A stretch of DNA of 64,000 nucleotides from Clostridiales bacterium (GTDB taxonomy: Bacteria; Bacillota; Clostridia; Oscillospirales; Oscillospiraceae): contig JAHZGF010000043.1 of NCBI GenBank assembly GCA_019420945.1, positions 13,530 through 77,529 of the forward strand, given 5' to 3'. Made by a program: the position numbers and the translations under genes. The notes beneath the pieces were generated by a model. The model was not told the origin of the DNA. It did no database searches and saw nothing but the letters and a program-made list of their open reading frames with translations. Of the stretch, positions 42,632 to 51,098 are shown in pieces. Every line of letters starts with the position of its first letter. The first letter of the stretch is position 1.

Positions 42632-42655
42632 GGCCCCGTCCCACAGGACGGGGCC
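42632..42655 (-). terminator. Hairpin downstream of the vanY-like gene
   Basis: A perfect 10-bp stem GGCCCCGTCC with its complement and a 4-nt loop. It lies just past the leftward vanY-like stop; the T-tract is poor. Confidence 0.45.
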
Positions 42656-42684
42656 CCGCTTGCTGAATCGGTATCGGCGTGAGG

Positions 42685-43587
42685 TCAAGCCTCCCCGAGA
42701 TATTCCTCCAGACACACCCCCTGTTCGGTGATGGCCTGGGCGGCCTCCACCCCTACATAGCGGTAGTGCCAGGGTTCGTAGCTGGTGCCGGTGATATCGG
42801 TCTTGTTTTCCGGATACCGGAGAATAAAGCCATACTGCCAGGCGTTCTGAGCCAGCCAGTCATAGACCTCATAGCCGGCGGAGTGAATGCCGTCGGCATT
42901 GATGTCCACCGCCAGGCCGCTCTGGTGCTCGCTGTAACCCACCTGGTTGACCCATTTCAGGGCTTCCGCCTGGGCACTCTCCTGGGAATAGCCCTGCTCC
43001 ACCAGAGATCGGATCTTTTCATCCATCAGGCTCTGCTGCTTCTCCGGGGTGCGGTAGCCGGAGGCCACGACGGGGTAGATGCCCTGGGAGCGGGCATCGT
43101 CAAACATCTGCTGCAGAGCGGGATAGATCAGGGTGGCCACTGACTGGCCGTTGGACAGCTCTGTCAGATCCACCGTGTAGCCCTCCGGCAGGGCGTGGGT
43201 GGAGTTGACCAGCATCAGCAGATCAATTTCCCCGTCAAAGGCGGTGGGCTGACTTTGGGGCTCCGGCTCCTCCGGGGCAGAGGAGGTGGGCTCTTCTGAG
43301 CTGCTCTCCGGCTGGGGCTCCGGTTCGCTGGAGTCTCCGTCCGGCTGGGCGGATTCAGCCGATCCGGCGCTGTCGGCGCCGGAGGTGTCCGGGCTGTCGG
43401 TGGAGGCGCCGCTCTGGGCGGAGGATTGGGGATTTTCGCTCATGTATTGCTGCCAGAGGGGCAGACCCCAGCGCAAGGCTGCAAAGGCGGCGCAGGCCAG
43501 CAACAGCAGCAGGATCAGCAGCGTGCGCAGGGGATGGCGCCGCTTGGGCCCCTGGGCACGGCGGGGTGTGTAGTCATCTTTGGCCAT
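42685..43587 (-). CDS. VanY-like D-alanyl-D-alanine carboxypeptidase
   Basis: The 300-residue protein has a basic cytoplasmic N-terminus, one membrane helix (LLILLLLLACAAFAAL), a Ser/Glu/Pro-rich linker from about 45 to 118, and a LAS/M15 peptidase domain. That domain has the zinc motif YSEHQSGLAVDIN and the later catalytic and zinc His in EPWHYRYVG. It trims the terminal D-Ala of peptidoglycan stems outside the cell. It is the last gene of a regulator-kinase-peptidase operon; it overlaps the kinase gene by 14 bp. ATG 43587 follows AAAGGAG. Confidence 0.87.
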   Translation of the reverse strand: MAKDDYTPRRAQGPKRRHPLRTLLILLLLLACAAFAALRWGLPLWQQYMSENPQSSAQSGASTDSPDTSGADSAGSAESAQPDGDSSEPEPQPESSSEEPTSSAPEEPEPQSQPTAFDGEIDLLMLVNSTHALPEGYTVDLTELSNGQSVATLIYPALQQMFDDARSQGIYPVVASGYRTPEKQQSLMDEKIRSLVEQGYSQESAQAEALKWVNQVGYSEHQSGLAVDINADGIHSAGYEVYDWLAQNAWQYGFILRYPENKTDITGTSYEPWHYRYVGVEAAQAITEQGVCLEEYLGEA

Positions 43588-44734
43588 GGGAAATGGCTCC
43601 TTTCTGAGGGTTTGGCTGGGGAAGTACCACGGTAAAAATGGTGTGTTCCCCGTCACTCTGGGCGGTCACTTCCCCGCCGTGGAGGCGGACGATGTCCCGG
43701 GCGATGGCCAGGCCAAGGCCAGCCCCGCCGGTGGCGGAGCTGCGGGCGGCGTCCAGTCGGTAGAATTTTTCGAAGATATCGTCCAACCGGTGCTGGGGAA
43801 TGGCCCCCCGGTTGGTAAAGCGGATGATGACCCGGCCCTGATCCTCCCGGGCGCTGACTTGGATGGGGGAGCCCTCATCGCTGTAAGCAATGGCATTTTT
43901 CAGAATGTTGTTGAATACCCGGGCCATCTTGTCAGAGTCGGCCCGGATATGCAGATCCTCTGGTACGTCCAGCTCCATGGTCTTGCCCCGCTCAATCAGT
44001 TTGGGGTAGAGCTCGTCAGAGATCTGCACCATCATATAGCACAGGTCCACGTCCTCCAGCTGGAGGGGCACCGTCTGGAACCGATAGCGGGTGATCTCAA
44101 AAAACTCGTTGATGAGGGTTTCCAGCCGATTGGCTTTTTCCAGGGCAATGCGGATGTAGCGGGTCTTCTGCTCCTCCGGCAGCCCCTGTTCCTCGTTGAG
44201 CAGGCTGAGATAGCCGATGACGCTGGTGAGGGGGGTTTTAATGTCGTGGGCCAGATAGATGACCAGATCATTTTTTCGCTGCTCAGCGGCCTGAGCCTGC
44301 TGAGTGCGCAGCCGCAGCTTGTTCTGGACCTCGGTGAGCTTGTCCTCCATAAAATCCAGCTCCGGGCTCATGGTGATGGGCTCATCGGACTCCTGGGACA
44401 GCTGATCCACCCCGGAGATGATCTGATCAAAGTAGCGGGTGAATACCATCATGGCCATCCGCAGCAGGAACAGGAAGAACAGCAGTATGATGAAGCACAG
44501 GATGTACTCCAGATTTTCCTGGATGTAATGCCAGTAGATGGCCTTGCCTTCCTCCCAGTCCAGCTGACCGAAATGACAGATGATCCGCACAATGGTGTTG
44601 GCAAATTGTCCCCGGAAGGCCACCCGGATGCCCAGCACCAGAATAATGGCCCCCACCAGCAGGGCGGTAATCTGGAAAAACAGTTTGTTCAGCAGCCGTT
44701 GGTACTCCCGGGCGTTGACTCGTTTACCGCTCAA
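43574..44734 (-). CDS. VanS-like sensor histidine kinase
   Basis: The 386-residue kinase has two membrane helices (FFQITALLVGAIILVLGI near 19-36 and ILCFIILLFFLFLLRMAMM near 77-95), a short external loop, a HAMP-like link, the H-box YLAHDIKTPLTSVIGYLSLL, an N-box NNILKNAIAYS and G-box GGAGLGLAIARDIV. The H-box and overall form resemble VanS. It overlaps its response regulator by 11 bp and the vanY-like gene by 14 bp, so the three are one operon. The signal is likely cell-wall stress (inference). Confidence 0.88.
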   Translation of the reverse strand: MSGKRVNAREYQRLLNKLFFQITALLVGAIILVLGIRVAFRGQFANTIVRIICHFGQLDWEEGKAIYWHYIQENLEYILCFIILLFFLFLLRMAMMVFTRYFDQIISGVDQLSQESDEPITMSPELDFMEDKLTEVQNKLRLRTQQAQAAEQRKNDLVIYLAHDIKTPLTSVIGYLSLLNEEQGLPEEQKTRYIRIALEKANRLETLINEFFEITRYRFQTVPLQLEDVDLCYMMVQISDELYPKLIERGKTMELDVPEDLHIRADSDKMARVFNNILKNAIAYSDEGSPIQVSAREDQGRVIIRFTNRGAIPQHRLDDIFEKFYRLDAARSSATGGAGLGLAIARDIVRLHGGEVTAQSDGEHTIFTVVLPQPNPQKGAISHGQR

Positions 44735-45431
44735 TTTGATACCCCACTCCCCAGACGGTCTTGATGTATTTGGGTCCCTCCGCCGTGTCCCGCATCTTCT
44801 CTCTCAGATGGCGGATGTGGACGGAGATGGTGTTGCTGCTCTTGCAGTAGTACTCGTCGGCCCAAATGGCGTGAAAGAGCTCTTCGGCGCTGACCACTTT
44901 GCCCCGGCGTTCCAGCAGAATCCGCAGCAGGGAAAACTCCGTGGGCGTCAGGGACAGAAGTTCCCCCGCCAGTCGGCACTCGTGGGAAGCCGGATCCAGC
45001 ACCAGATCCCGGCACACCAGCACTCCTTCTCCAGGTTTGTCCTCCGAGGGCTGGGCCGGGTTATATTTTTTGTAACGCCGCAGCTGGGCCTTGACCCGGG
45101 CCACCAGCTCCAGAGGCCGGAAGGGTTTGGTGATATAGTCGTCGGCCCCCAGGGTGAGACCGGTGATTTTGTCGGTCTCATCCACCTTGGCGGTGAGCAT
45201 CAGGATGGGGAAGGTGTATTTTTCCCGGAGCTGCTTGCACAGCTGAAAACCGCTCATGTCCGGCAGCATCACGTCCAGAATGGCCAGATCGATCTGCTCC
45301 GACTCCACACACTCCAGGGCGGGCAGGGCGGAGTAGAACGTGCGCACATCATAGTTTTCACTGCGGAGATAGACTTCCACCAGATCCGCAATTTCCCGCT
45401 CGTCGTCTACCACCAGAATGCGTTCAGCCAT
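44724..45431 (-). CDS. VanR-like OmpR-family response regulator
   Basis: The 235-residue regulator has a receiver domain (ILVVDDEREIADLVEVYL, phospho-acceptor Asp in AILDVMLPDMSG, Lys in YITKPF) and an OmpR winged helix (LTPTEFSLLRILLERRGKVV; SNTISVHIRHLREKM; IKTVWGVGYQIER). It is the first gene of the operon with the kinase and carboxypeptidase. ATG 45431 follows AAGGAAG. A TATAAT at 45463-45468 on this strand could be a -10 box, but no good -35 pairs with it. Confidence 0.9.
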   Translation of the reverse strand: MAERILVVDDEREIADLVEVYLRSENYDVRTFYSALPALECVESEQIDLAILDVMLPDMSGFQLCKQLREKYTFPILMLTAKVDETDKITGLTLGADDYITKPFRPLELVARVKAQLRRYKKYNPAQPSEDKPGEGVLVCRDLVLDPASHECRLAGELLSLTPTEFSLLRILLERRGKVVSAEELFHAIWADEYYCKSSNTISVHIRHLREKMRDTAEGPKYIKTVWGVGYQIER

Positions 45432-45540
45432 AAGGTCCCACTTCCTTTGTATGTTTTTCTCCATTATATAACGTTTTGCGTCGGAAATTTTCTTCCCCAT
45501 CCTGAGAAATGATTAAGATTTTCCTAAGATGCGTTCTAGG

Positions 45541-45574
45541 TAAAAGACCGCCGCCGGCAGCAGCCGGCGGCGGT
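45541..45574 (-). terminator. Terminator of the DEAD-box helicase gene
   Basis: A perfect 12-bp stem ACCGCCGCCGGC with its complement, followed on the minus strand by TCTTTTA. Confidence 0.8.
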
Positions 45575-45610
45575 ACAGTGGAAGGTGTTGAGAGATGGTC
45601 TCGGTGAGGC

Positions 45611-46783
45611 TCAGACCAACATCAGACAGCCGTCTTTGTCATAGCGCAGCAGCTGCATCTCCATTTTCTGGTTCTGGGCAATTTCCTCCATCTTGATCTG
45701 CTCGGTGACGGAGGCCACGAAGGTGTAGGCCACGCCGTGCTTCTTGGCCCGGCCGGTGCGGCCGATTCGGTGGACATAATATTCCTGCTCGTCGGGGACG
45801 TCATAGTTAAATACCACATCCACATCGTCGATGTCCAAGCCCCGGGCGGCCACGTCGGTGGCCACCAGTACCCGGAGCTTGCCCTCCCGGAAGGTCTGCA
45901 GGGTCTTTTCCCGGTTCTTCTGGGGGATATCTCCGTGGATAGGGGCGCAGGAGATGCCCCGCATCTGAAGCAGTGCCGCCAGCCGGTCGGTCATGTTCTT
46001 GGTGTTGCAGAAGGCGATGGCCCGCTCGTAGCCACCGTTTTTCAGCAGGGCCACCATGGTGGGCAGCTTCTGCTCCCGGGTGTCCAAATCAATGCGGTAC
46101 TGCTGGATATCGGGGCGGTTTTCCTCCACCGGCCGGACGGTGATTTCCACCGGGTCCCGCTGATACACCCAGGAGATGTCCATCACTTCCCGGGAGATGG
46201 TGGCGGAGAACAGGCCCAGGTTCTTGCGCTGGGGCATCATATCCAGAATACGGGTGACCTCTTCGATAAAGCCCATATCCAGCATCCGGTCCGCCTCGTC
46301 CAGCACCACGGTTTCCACCTTGTTCAGCTTGACGGTGCGGCGCTTGATGTGGTCCATCAGCCGCCCCGGAGTGGCCACCACGATTTGGGGCTTTTTCTTG
46401 AGCTGGTTGATCTGCTTGTCAATGGGCTGGCCGCCGTATAGGCATACCGCCCGAACTCCCTCCTTGTGGCTGCACAGCACCCGCACCTCGTCCACGATCT
46501 GGATGGCCAGTTCCCGGGTGGGGGCCAGCACCAGGGCCAGGATGTCGGTGGACTCCGGGTCGATGTGCTCCACAATGGGAATGCCGAAGGCGAAGGTCTT
46601 GCCGGTACCGGTGGGGGCCTTGGCCACCACGTCCTTCCATTCCAGCAGGCTGGGGATGCTGCCCCCCTGCACCGGGGTGGCCATGGTGTAGCCCTTGTCG
46701 TCCAGGGCCTGCATTACCTGGGGGGAGAGGCCCAGGCTGTCATATCGGATCGTCTCTTCAACTTCTACGCCGTTGATTTCCAT
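45611..46783 (-). CDS. DEAD-box RNA helicase
   Basis: The 390-residue protein is only a two-RecA core. It has the Q-motif region (ATPVQGGSIP), motif I APTGTGKT, PTRELA, GG, TPGRLMD, DEAD, SATIS, and motif VI HRIGRTGRAKK. There is no C-terminal RNA-binding extension, so partners would set specificity. It unwinds RNA in the cytosol, perhaps in ribosome assembly or mRNA turnover. ATG 46783 follows GGAG. It is monocistronic and leftward. Confidence 0.92.
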   Translation of the reverse strand: MEINGVEVEETIRYDSLGLSPQVMQALDDKGYTMATPVQGGSIPSLLEWKDVVAKAPTGTGKTFAFGIPIVEHIDPESTDILALVLAPTRELAIQIVDEVRVLCSHKEGVRAVCLYGGQPIDKQINQLKKKPQIVVATPGRLMDHIKRRTVKLNKVETVVLDEADRMLDMGFIEEVTRILDMMPQRKNLGLFSATISREVMDISWVYQRDPVEITVRPVEENRPDIQQYRIDLDTREQKLPTMVALLKNGGYERAIAFCNTKNMTDRLAALLQMRGISCAPIHGDIPQKNREKTLQTFREGKLRVLVATDVAARGLDIDDVDVVFNYDVPDEQEYYVHRIGRTGRAKKHGVAYTFVASVTEQIKMEEIAQNQKMEMQLLRYDKDGCLMLV

Positions 46784-46935
46784 ATTGCTCCGAATTCCTT
46801 TCTATATTACGGTACAATCTGTTTTAGTTTAGCACAAAGGGACTGGGGATGCAAGCACAGGAGGAAAATGGACGAGAAAGGGGGAGACTGGGCAAAACGG
46901 CGTATGATTTAATGGAATTCTAATCCGAGAAACCC

Positions 46936-46964
46936 TTCCAAGAACGAAGAAAATCATGTATAAT
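46936..46964 (+). promoter_or_regulatory. Promoter of the first MATE gene
   Basis: -35 TTCCAA (46936-46941, weak), 17-bp spacer, -10 TATAAT (46959-46964). Confidence 0.55.
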
Positions 46965-46994
46965 AGGGGCGTATTGTAGGAAAGGAAGACCCAA

Positions 46995-48326
46995 ATGCAA
47001 ACCCAAACTGATCTGACCCAGGGGGACGTCCGGCGGCAGTTGATCGGATATTCGCTTCCCATCATTGCCACCACGGTGATGCAGACCGTCTATTCCCTGG
47101 TGGATCTGATGGTGGTCAGCCACCTGATGGGTTCCGCAGGCGCCTCCGGTGTCTCCAACAGCGCCCAGATTGTGCTGCTGCTCACCAATGTGGCGGTGGG
47201 ATTGGCCAACGGCGGCAATATTCTGGTGAGCCAGTATTTCGGTGCCCGGGACAAAGTCAGTCAGGAGCGGGTTACCGGCAGCTTCATCACCCTGTTTGTG
47301 CTGGTGGGATTGCTGGCGGCGGCCGTCACCTTTGGCTTGGCGGGCCCCATGATCCGGGCCATCCAGGCCCCCGCCTATCAAGAGGCGGTGTCCTATCTCC
47401 GGGTGGCGGCGCTGGGTATGGTCTTCGTCTTTTTCTATAACTGCCTGGCTTCGATACTCCGGGCGGTGGGCAACTCCAAGCAGCCCATGCGGATCATCCT
47501 GTATACCTGTGTATTAAATGTAGTGCTGGACCTGATCTTTGTGGGCCCGCTGCATATGGGAACCGCCGGGGCCGCCCTGGCCACAGTGCTCTCCCAGGGG
47601 TTGTCCTGCGGCCTGGCCCTGGGCTATCTGCTGCGGCATCGGGACATTTTCTCCTTCCGGCCCGCCCTGCTCCGAATGAGTGGGAAAGATGTGGCGGGGA
47701 TCCTGAAATTAGGGGTGCCCTGCGCGGTGCAGATGACGGTGGCGGGGGTCAGCTGGCTGACCGTCACGTTCCTGGTCAACCGCTATGGGGTGGACTGCTC
47801 TGCCGCCTCGGCCTATGCCGCCAAGGTGAAGGACCTGTCCATGATGTTTATTACCGCCTTGGTCAACGCCGCCTCGGTGATGATCGCCCAGACCTTGGGG
47901 GCCTGTAAATTTGACCGGGCCAGGCAGGTGCTGCGGGAGGCCATGAAGCTGTCGGTCCTGATCTCAGCGGCGCTGGTGCTGCTGGTGGAGTTCACCGCTC
48001 CGCTGCTGGCCCGGATTTTTACCAATGATCCGGAAGTCATCCGCATCGCAGCCCTGAATATGCGCATCGAAATCCTGGGGCAGATGTTCTATGCCGTTTT
48101 CTTGATTTACCACGCCATGATGATCGGAGCGGGGGATACCTGGATGGCCCTGGTCTCCTCCTTCATCAACTGCATTCTGTTCCGCATCATCCTCTGTGTG
48201 ATTTTTAATTCTGTTTGGGGCCTGACGGGGATATTTGTGGCCTGCGCCATTGCCCCGGCCAGTTCCATTCCGGTGGGCCTGCTCTATCTGCGCAGCAACC
48301 ACTGGCGAAGATCCATTACCTGCTGA
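46995..48326 (+). CDS. MATE-family efflux transporter
   Basis: The 443-residue protein has 12 predicted membrane helices in two MatE halves. It opens TQGDVRRQLIGYSLPIIATT, with DLMVVSHLMGSAGASGVSN and GGNILVSQYFGARD typical of the NorM/DinF group. It exports organic cations or drugs with Na+ or H+; the substrate is unknown. It is followed by the XpaC-like gene after 15 bp. Confidence 0.9.
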   Translation: MQTQTDLTQGDVRRQLIGYSLPIIATTVMQTVYSLVDLMVVSHLMGSAGASGVSNSAQIVLLLTNVAVGLANGGNILVSQYFGARDKVSQERVTGSFITLFVLVGLLAAAVTFGLAGPMIRAIQAPAYQEAVSYLRVAALGMVFVFFYNCLASILRAVGNSKQPMRIILYTCVLNVVLDLIFVGPLHMGTAGAALATVLSQGLSCGLALGYLLRHRDIFSFRPALLRMSGKDVAGILKLGVPCAVQMTVAGVSWLTVTFLVNRYGVDCSAASAYAAKVKDLSMMFITALVNAASVMIAQTLGACKFDRARQVLREAMKLSVLISAALVLLVEFTAPLLARIFTNDPEVIRIAALNMRIEILGQMFYAVFLIYHAMMIGAGDTWMALVSSFINCILFRIILCVIFNSVWGLTGIFVACAIAPASSIPVGLLYLRSNHWRRSITC

Positions 48327-48341
48327 CGGGAGGAAAGCCTT

Positions 48342-49613
48342 ATGGCTAACTACAAGAACAAAAAATCCGGTATTCCCTGGTGGGCCATTGTGGTCTGCTT
48401 TTGCTGCGGACTGTGGCCCGTGGGTATCGGGTTGTTAATCTACAAATTGGGCAAGGAGAGCGGAGCTTTCTCCAGCTCCAGAAGTCAACCCCGGGATGAG
48501 TATGGCCGCTTTGTCAGCCAGCAGCCCCCTCGGCCGGAGGGGGATCCCTATCGCACGGTGAAGGAGGATTCCGCCAGCTACCGCCAGCAGAAGCAGACCG
48601 CCAAGACGGCCACCGCCAGCCGGCCCAAAACCACTTCCTCCGGCACCACCGGTTATTCCAATGCCCAAGCTCAGACCCGCAGAGGCCAGGTCATGGGCCG
48701 GATGAACCGGCAGGGCAACAAACTCAAGAGTGCCAAGATGCTCACCATCATCGGTGCAGCAGTCATGGGTATATTCGGCTTTGCCAGTATCATGGCCTTT
48801 GCCGACAGCTTCAGCTACCTCTTCTATGAACCCTTGTGGCTGCTGGAGGACGTGCTTCCGCTGTTCATCTTTACCGGCGTGGGTGCCGGACTGTTCACTG
48901 TGGGCCGGGTCAAGCAGGGCCAGGCCCGGCGTTACCGCCGCTATGTGACCTTGATCGGCGAGCAGAATCAGGTGTCTATCTCGGCCCTGGCCGCCGCCTA
49001 TCCCGCCAAGCGGGATGCCTGCTGCACCACCCTGGAGAACATGATCGAGGATGGCATCCTGGGAGACGGGGCCTATCTGGATTACGGCCGGGACCTGCTG
49101 GTGCTGGACGGCTCCGGCGTGAAGCCTCAGGAGCCCGTTGCTGACAAGAAGAAAAAGAAGAACGCCGCCGAGACCGCCATCGGGGAGGAGAACGCCCTGC
49201 TGCGCCAGATCCGGGAGGTCAACGACGCCATCGAGAATCCCGAGATGTCCCGGAAAATCGACCGAGTCGGGGAGATCACCGAGCGAATCCTGGAGTTCCA
49301 GAAGGAGCATCCGGACAAGGCCGGCGGGCTGCGGAAGTTTTTGAACTATTACTTACCTACCACCTTGAAGATTCTGAATTCCTATGCGGAGCTGGAAAAG
49401 CAGGGAGTGGAGGGCGAGAACATCGCCGCCACCAAACAGCGCATTGAAAACATGATGGACATGGTGGTGGAGGGCTTTGAGCGCCAGCTGGACAAGCTCT
49501 TCGCCGGTGACATGATGGATATTGCCGCCGACATCACGGTCATGGAACAGATGATGCAGGGAGACGGTCTCTTCGATGGAGACGACGACGGCATGGGCCT
49601 GGGAGGCCACTGA
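48342..49613 (+). CDS. XpaC-like membrane protein
   Basis: The 423-residue protein starts with a hydrophobic helix (IPWWAIVVCFCCGLWPVGIG), then a low-complexity basic/Ser-rich stretch to about 125, two further membrane helices (LTIIGAAVMGIFGFASIMAF; VLPLFIFTGVGAGLFTVG), and a C-terminal XpaC domain with RKFLNYYLPTTLKILNSYAEL. XpaC relatives are linked to BCIP hydrolysis phenotypes and often to tellurite-resistance-type TelA partners; no telA is in the window. The C-terminus is Asp/Gly-rich. Confidence 0.82.
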   Translation: MANYKNKKSGIPWWAIVVCFCCGLWPVGIGLLIYKLGKESGAFSSSRSQPRDEYGRFVSQQPPRPEGDPYRTVKEDSASYRQQKQTAKTATASRPKTTSSGTTGYSNAQAQTRRGQVMGRMNRQGNKLKSAKMLTIIGAAVMGIFGFASIMAFADSFSYLFYEPLWLLEDVLPLFIFTGVGAGLFTVGRVKQGQARRYRRYVTLIGEQNQVSISALAAAYPAKRDACCTTLENMIEDGILGDGAYLDYGRDLLVLDGSGVKPQEPVADKKKKKNAAETAIGEENALLRQIREVNDAIENPEMSRKIDRVGEITERILEFQKEHPDKAGGLRKFLNYYLPTTLKILNSYAELEKQGVEGENIAATKQRIENMMDMVVEGFERQLDKLFAGDMMDIAADITVMEQMMQGDGLFDGDDDGMGLGGH

Positions 49614-49645
49614 TACACATAGTTTGAAAGAAAGGGCGGAGGCCT

Positions 49646-50569
49646 GTGCGGCACCTTTTTATTCTCAATCCCGCCGCGGGAAAACATATGGATGTGGCGG
49701 CAATTACCAAAGAAATCAATGAACTCATGTCTGCCCAGGCTGACCCCTGGGCGGTCATGACCACAAAGGGCCCCGGAGATGCCGAGGCCCTTTCCCGTAT
49801 GTGGGCGGAGCGGGACCAGGAGGAACTGCGGGTATACGCCCTGGGAGGCGACGGCACCCTGAACGAGGTAGTCAACGGCGTGGCCGGATTGGACCATGTG
49901 GCGGTGGGCTGCTGTCCGTTAGGGTCCGGCAACGACTTTGTGAAAACCTTCGGAAAATCAGACTGGCGGTTTCGGGATCTGTCCGCCCTGGTGACGGCCG
50001 TACCCCACACCCTGGACCTGATTGACTGCAACGGACGGTTGGCCATCAATATCTGTTCCGTGGGCTTTGATGCCCGGATCGGCCTGGGTATGGCGGACTA
50101 TAAGCGCCTGCCCCTGGTCACCGGCAAGGGGGCCTATCTGATCAGCCTGGTGTCCAATACCATCAAGGGGATCCACCGGCCCTATGAACTGGAGCTGGAC
50201 GGGGAGAAGATGAAGGGGAATTACACCCTGATCTGCGCCTGCAATGGACAATGGTACGGCGGAAGCTTTCACCCTTCGCCCGATGCGGTCCCCGATGACG
50301 GACTATTGGATTTTGTGATCGTCAAGGGAGTCAGCCGGCTGACGGTGGCAAACCTGGTGGGCAAGTACGCGTCGGGCCGGGGAAAAGAGTACCCGGACCT
50401 GATTCTGGTGCGCCGGGGCAAGTGCCTCAAGGTCAAATGCGACCGTATGAGTATGGTGAATCTGGATGGGGAACGGCTGGACGCAGATTCGCTCTCTTTC
50501 ACCCTGTCTGCTAAAAAAATCCGCTTCCTGGTGCCCGAGGGCGCCGGCTGGGAAGGAATGAAAAATTGA
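49646..50569 (+). CDS. Diacylglycerol-kinase-family lipid kinase
   Basis: The 307-residue protein matches the DagK/YegS/BmrU family: LFILNPAAGK at the start, ALGGDGTLNEVVNGV and PLGSGNDFVKTFG for nucleotide binding, and a C-terminal beta-sandwich with DGLLDFVIVKG and LDGE. It phosphorylates a lipid such as diacylglycerol at the membrane. The start is GTG at 49646 after GGAGG. It lies 32 bp after the XpaC-like gene and may be on the same transcript. Confidence 0.9.
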   Translation: MRHLFILNPAAGKHMDVAAITKEINELMSAQADPWAVMTTKGPGDAEALSRMWAERDQEELRVYALGGDGTLNEVVNGVAGLDHVAVGCCPLGSGNDFVKTFGKSDWRFRDLSALVTAVPHTLDLIDCNGRLAINICSVGFDARIGLGMADYKRLPLVTGKGAYLISLVSNTIKGIHRPYELELDGEKMKGNYTLICACNGQWYGGSFHPSPDAVPDDGLLDFVIVKGVSRLTVANLVGKYASGRGKEYPDLILVRRGKCLKVKCDRMSMVNLDGERLDADSLSFTLSAKKIRFLVPEGAGWEGMKN

Positions 50570-50668
50570 AAATCGGAGCATTTGCGTGAAAAAAAGCAAA
50601 AAACTGTGAAAACCTGTAGCTGGACGAAAATAAGAAGTTGAATTAACAGAAAATTCATAAAACAAGAC

Positions 50669-50697
50669 TTGCCATATGGCTGGTCTTGTTTTATTAT
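50669..50697 (+). promoter_or_regulatory. Promoter of groESL
   Basis: -35 TTGCCA (50669-50674), 17-bp spacer, -10 TATTAT (50692-50697), followed at once by a CIRCE operator. Confidence 0.75.
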
Positions 50698-50707
50698 ATA
50701 GGCGTGG

Positions 50708-50734
50708 TTGGCACTCGGAAGTTTTGAGTGCTAA
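50708..50734 (+). promoter_or_regulatory. CIRCE operator (HrcA site)
   Basis: TTGGCACTC, nine bases, GAGTGCTAA: the CIRCE inverted repeat with one base change in the left arm. It should bind the HrcA repressor and relieve it on heat shock. Confidence 0.95.
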
Positions 50735-50786
50735 AACCCGGCTGAAGTTGTTATCAAACATATCTGATATAAGGAGGAACCAACCT

Positions 50787-51071
50787 ATGAAACTCAAACC
50801 CCTGTCTGACCGTGTTGTCATCAAGCAGGTCGAGGCGGAAGAGACCACCAAGGGCGGCATCATTCTGACCGGCGCTGCCAAGGAGAAGCCTGAAATGTAC
50901 ACTGTGGTGGCCGTGGGCCCCGGCGGTGTGGTGAACGGAGAGAAGGTCGAGATGACCGTCAAGGTGGGTGACACCGTCCTCACCGGCAAGTATTCCGGCA
51001 CCCAGGTGAAGGTGGACGGCGAAGAGCTGACCATCGTCCGTCAGGATGACATCCTGGCCATTGTGGACTAA
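50787..51071 (+). CDS. groES: Co-chaperonin GroES
   Basis: The 94-residue heptameric lid of GroEL. It opens KLKPLSDRVVIKQVEAEETT and has the mobile loop GGIILTGAAKEKP and the C-terminal DDILAIVD. AAGGAGG precedes ATG 50787. It sits under the CIRCE operator and is cotranscribed with groEL 27 bp downstream. Confidence 0.98.
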   Translation: MKLKPLSDRVVIKQVEAEETTKGGIILTGAAKEKPEMYTVVAVGPGGVVNGEKVEMTVKVGDTVLTGKYSGTQVKVDGEELTIVRQDDILAIVD

Positions 51072-51098
51072 TTTTGAAGTTAAGGAGGAAATTCCGTT

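Noticed and set aside
42685..45431. Vancomycin-resistance cluster
   Set aside because: Regulator, kinase and VanY-like genes are present, but no vanH, vanA/G-type ligase or vanX, so a resistance operon is not supported.
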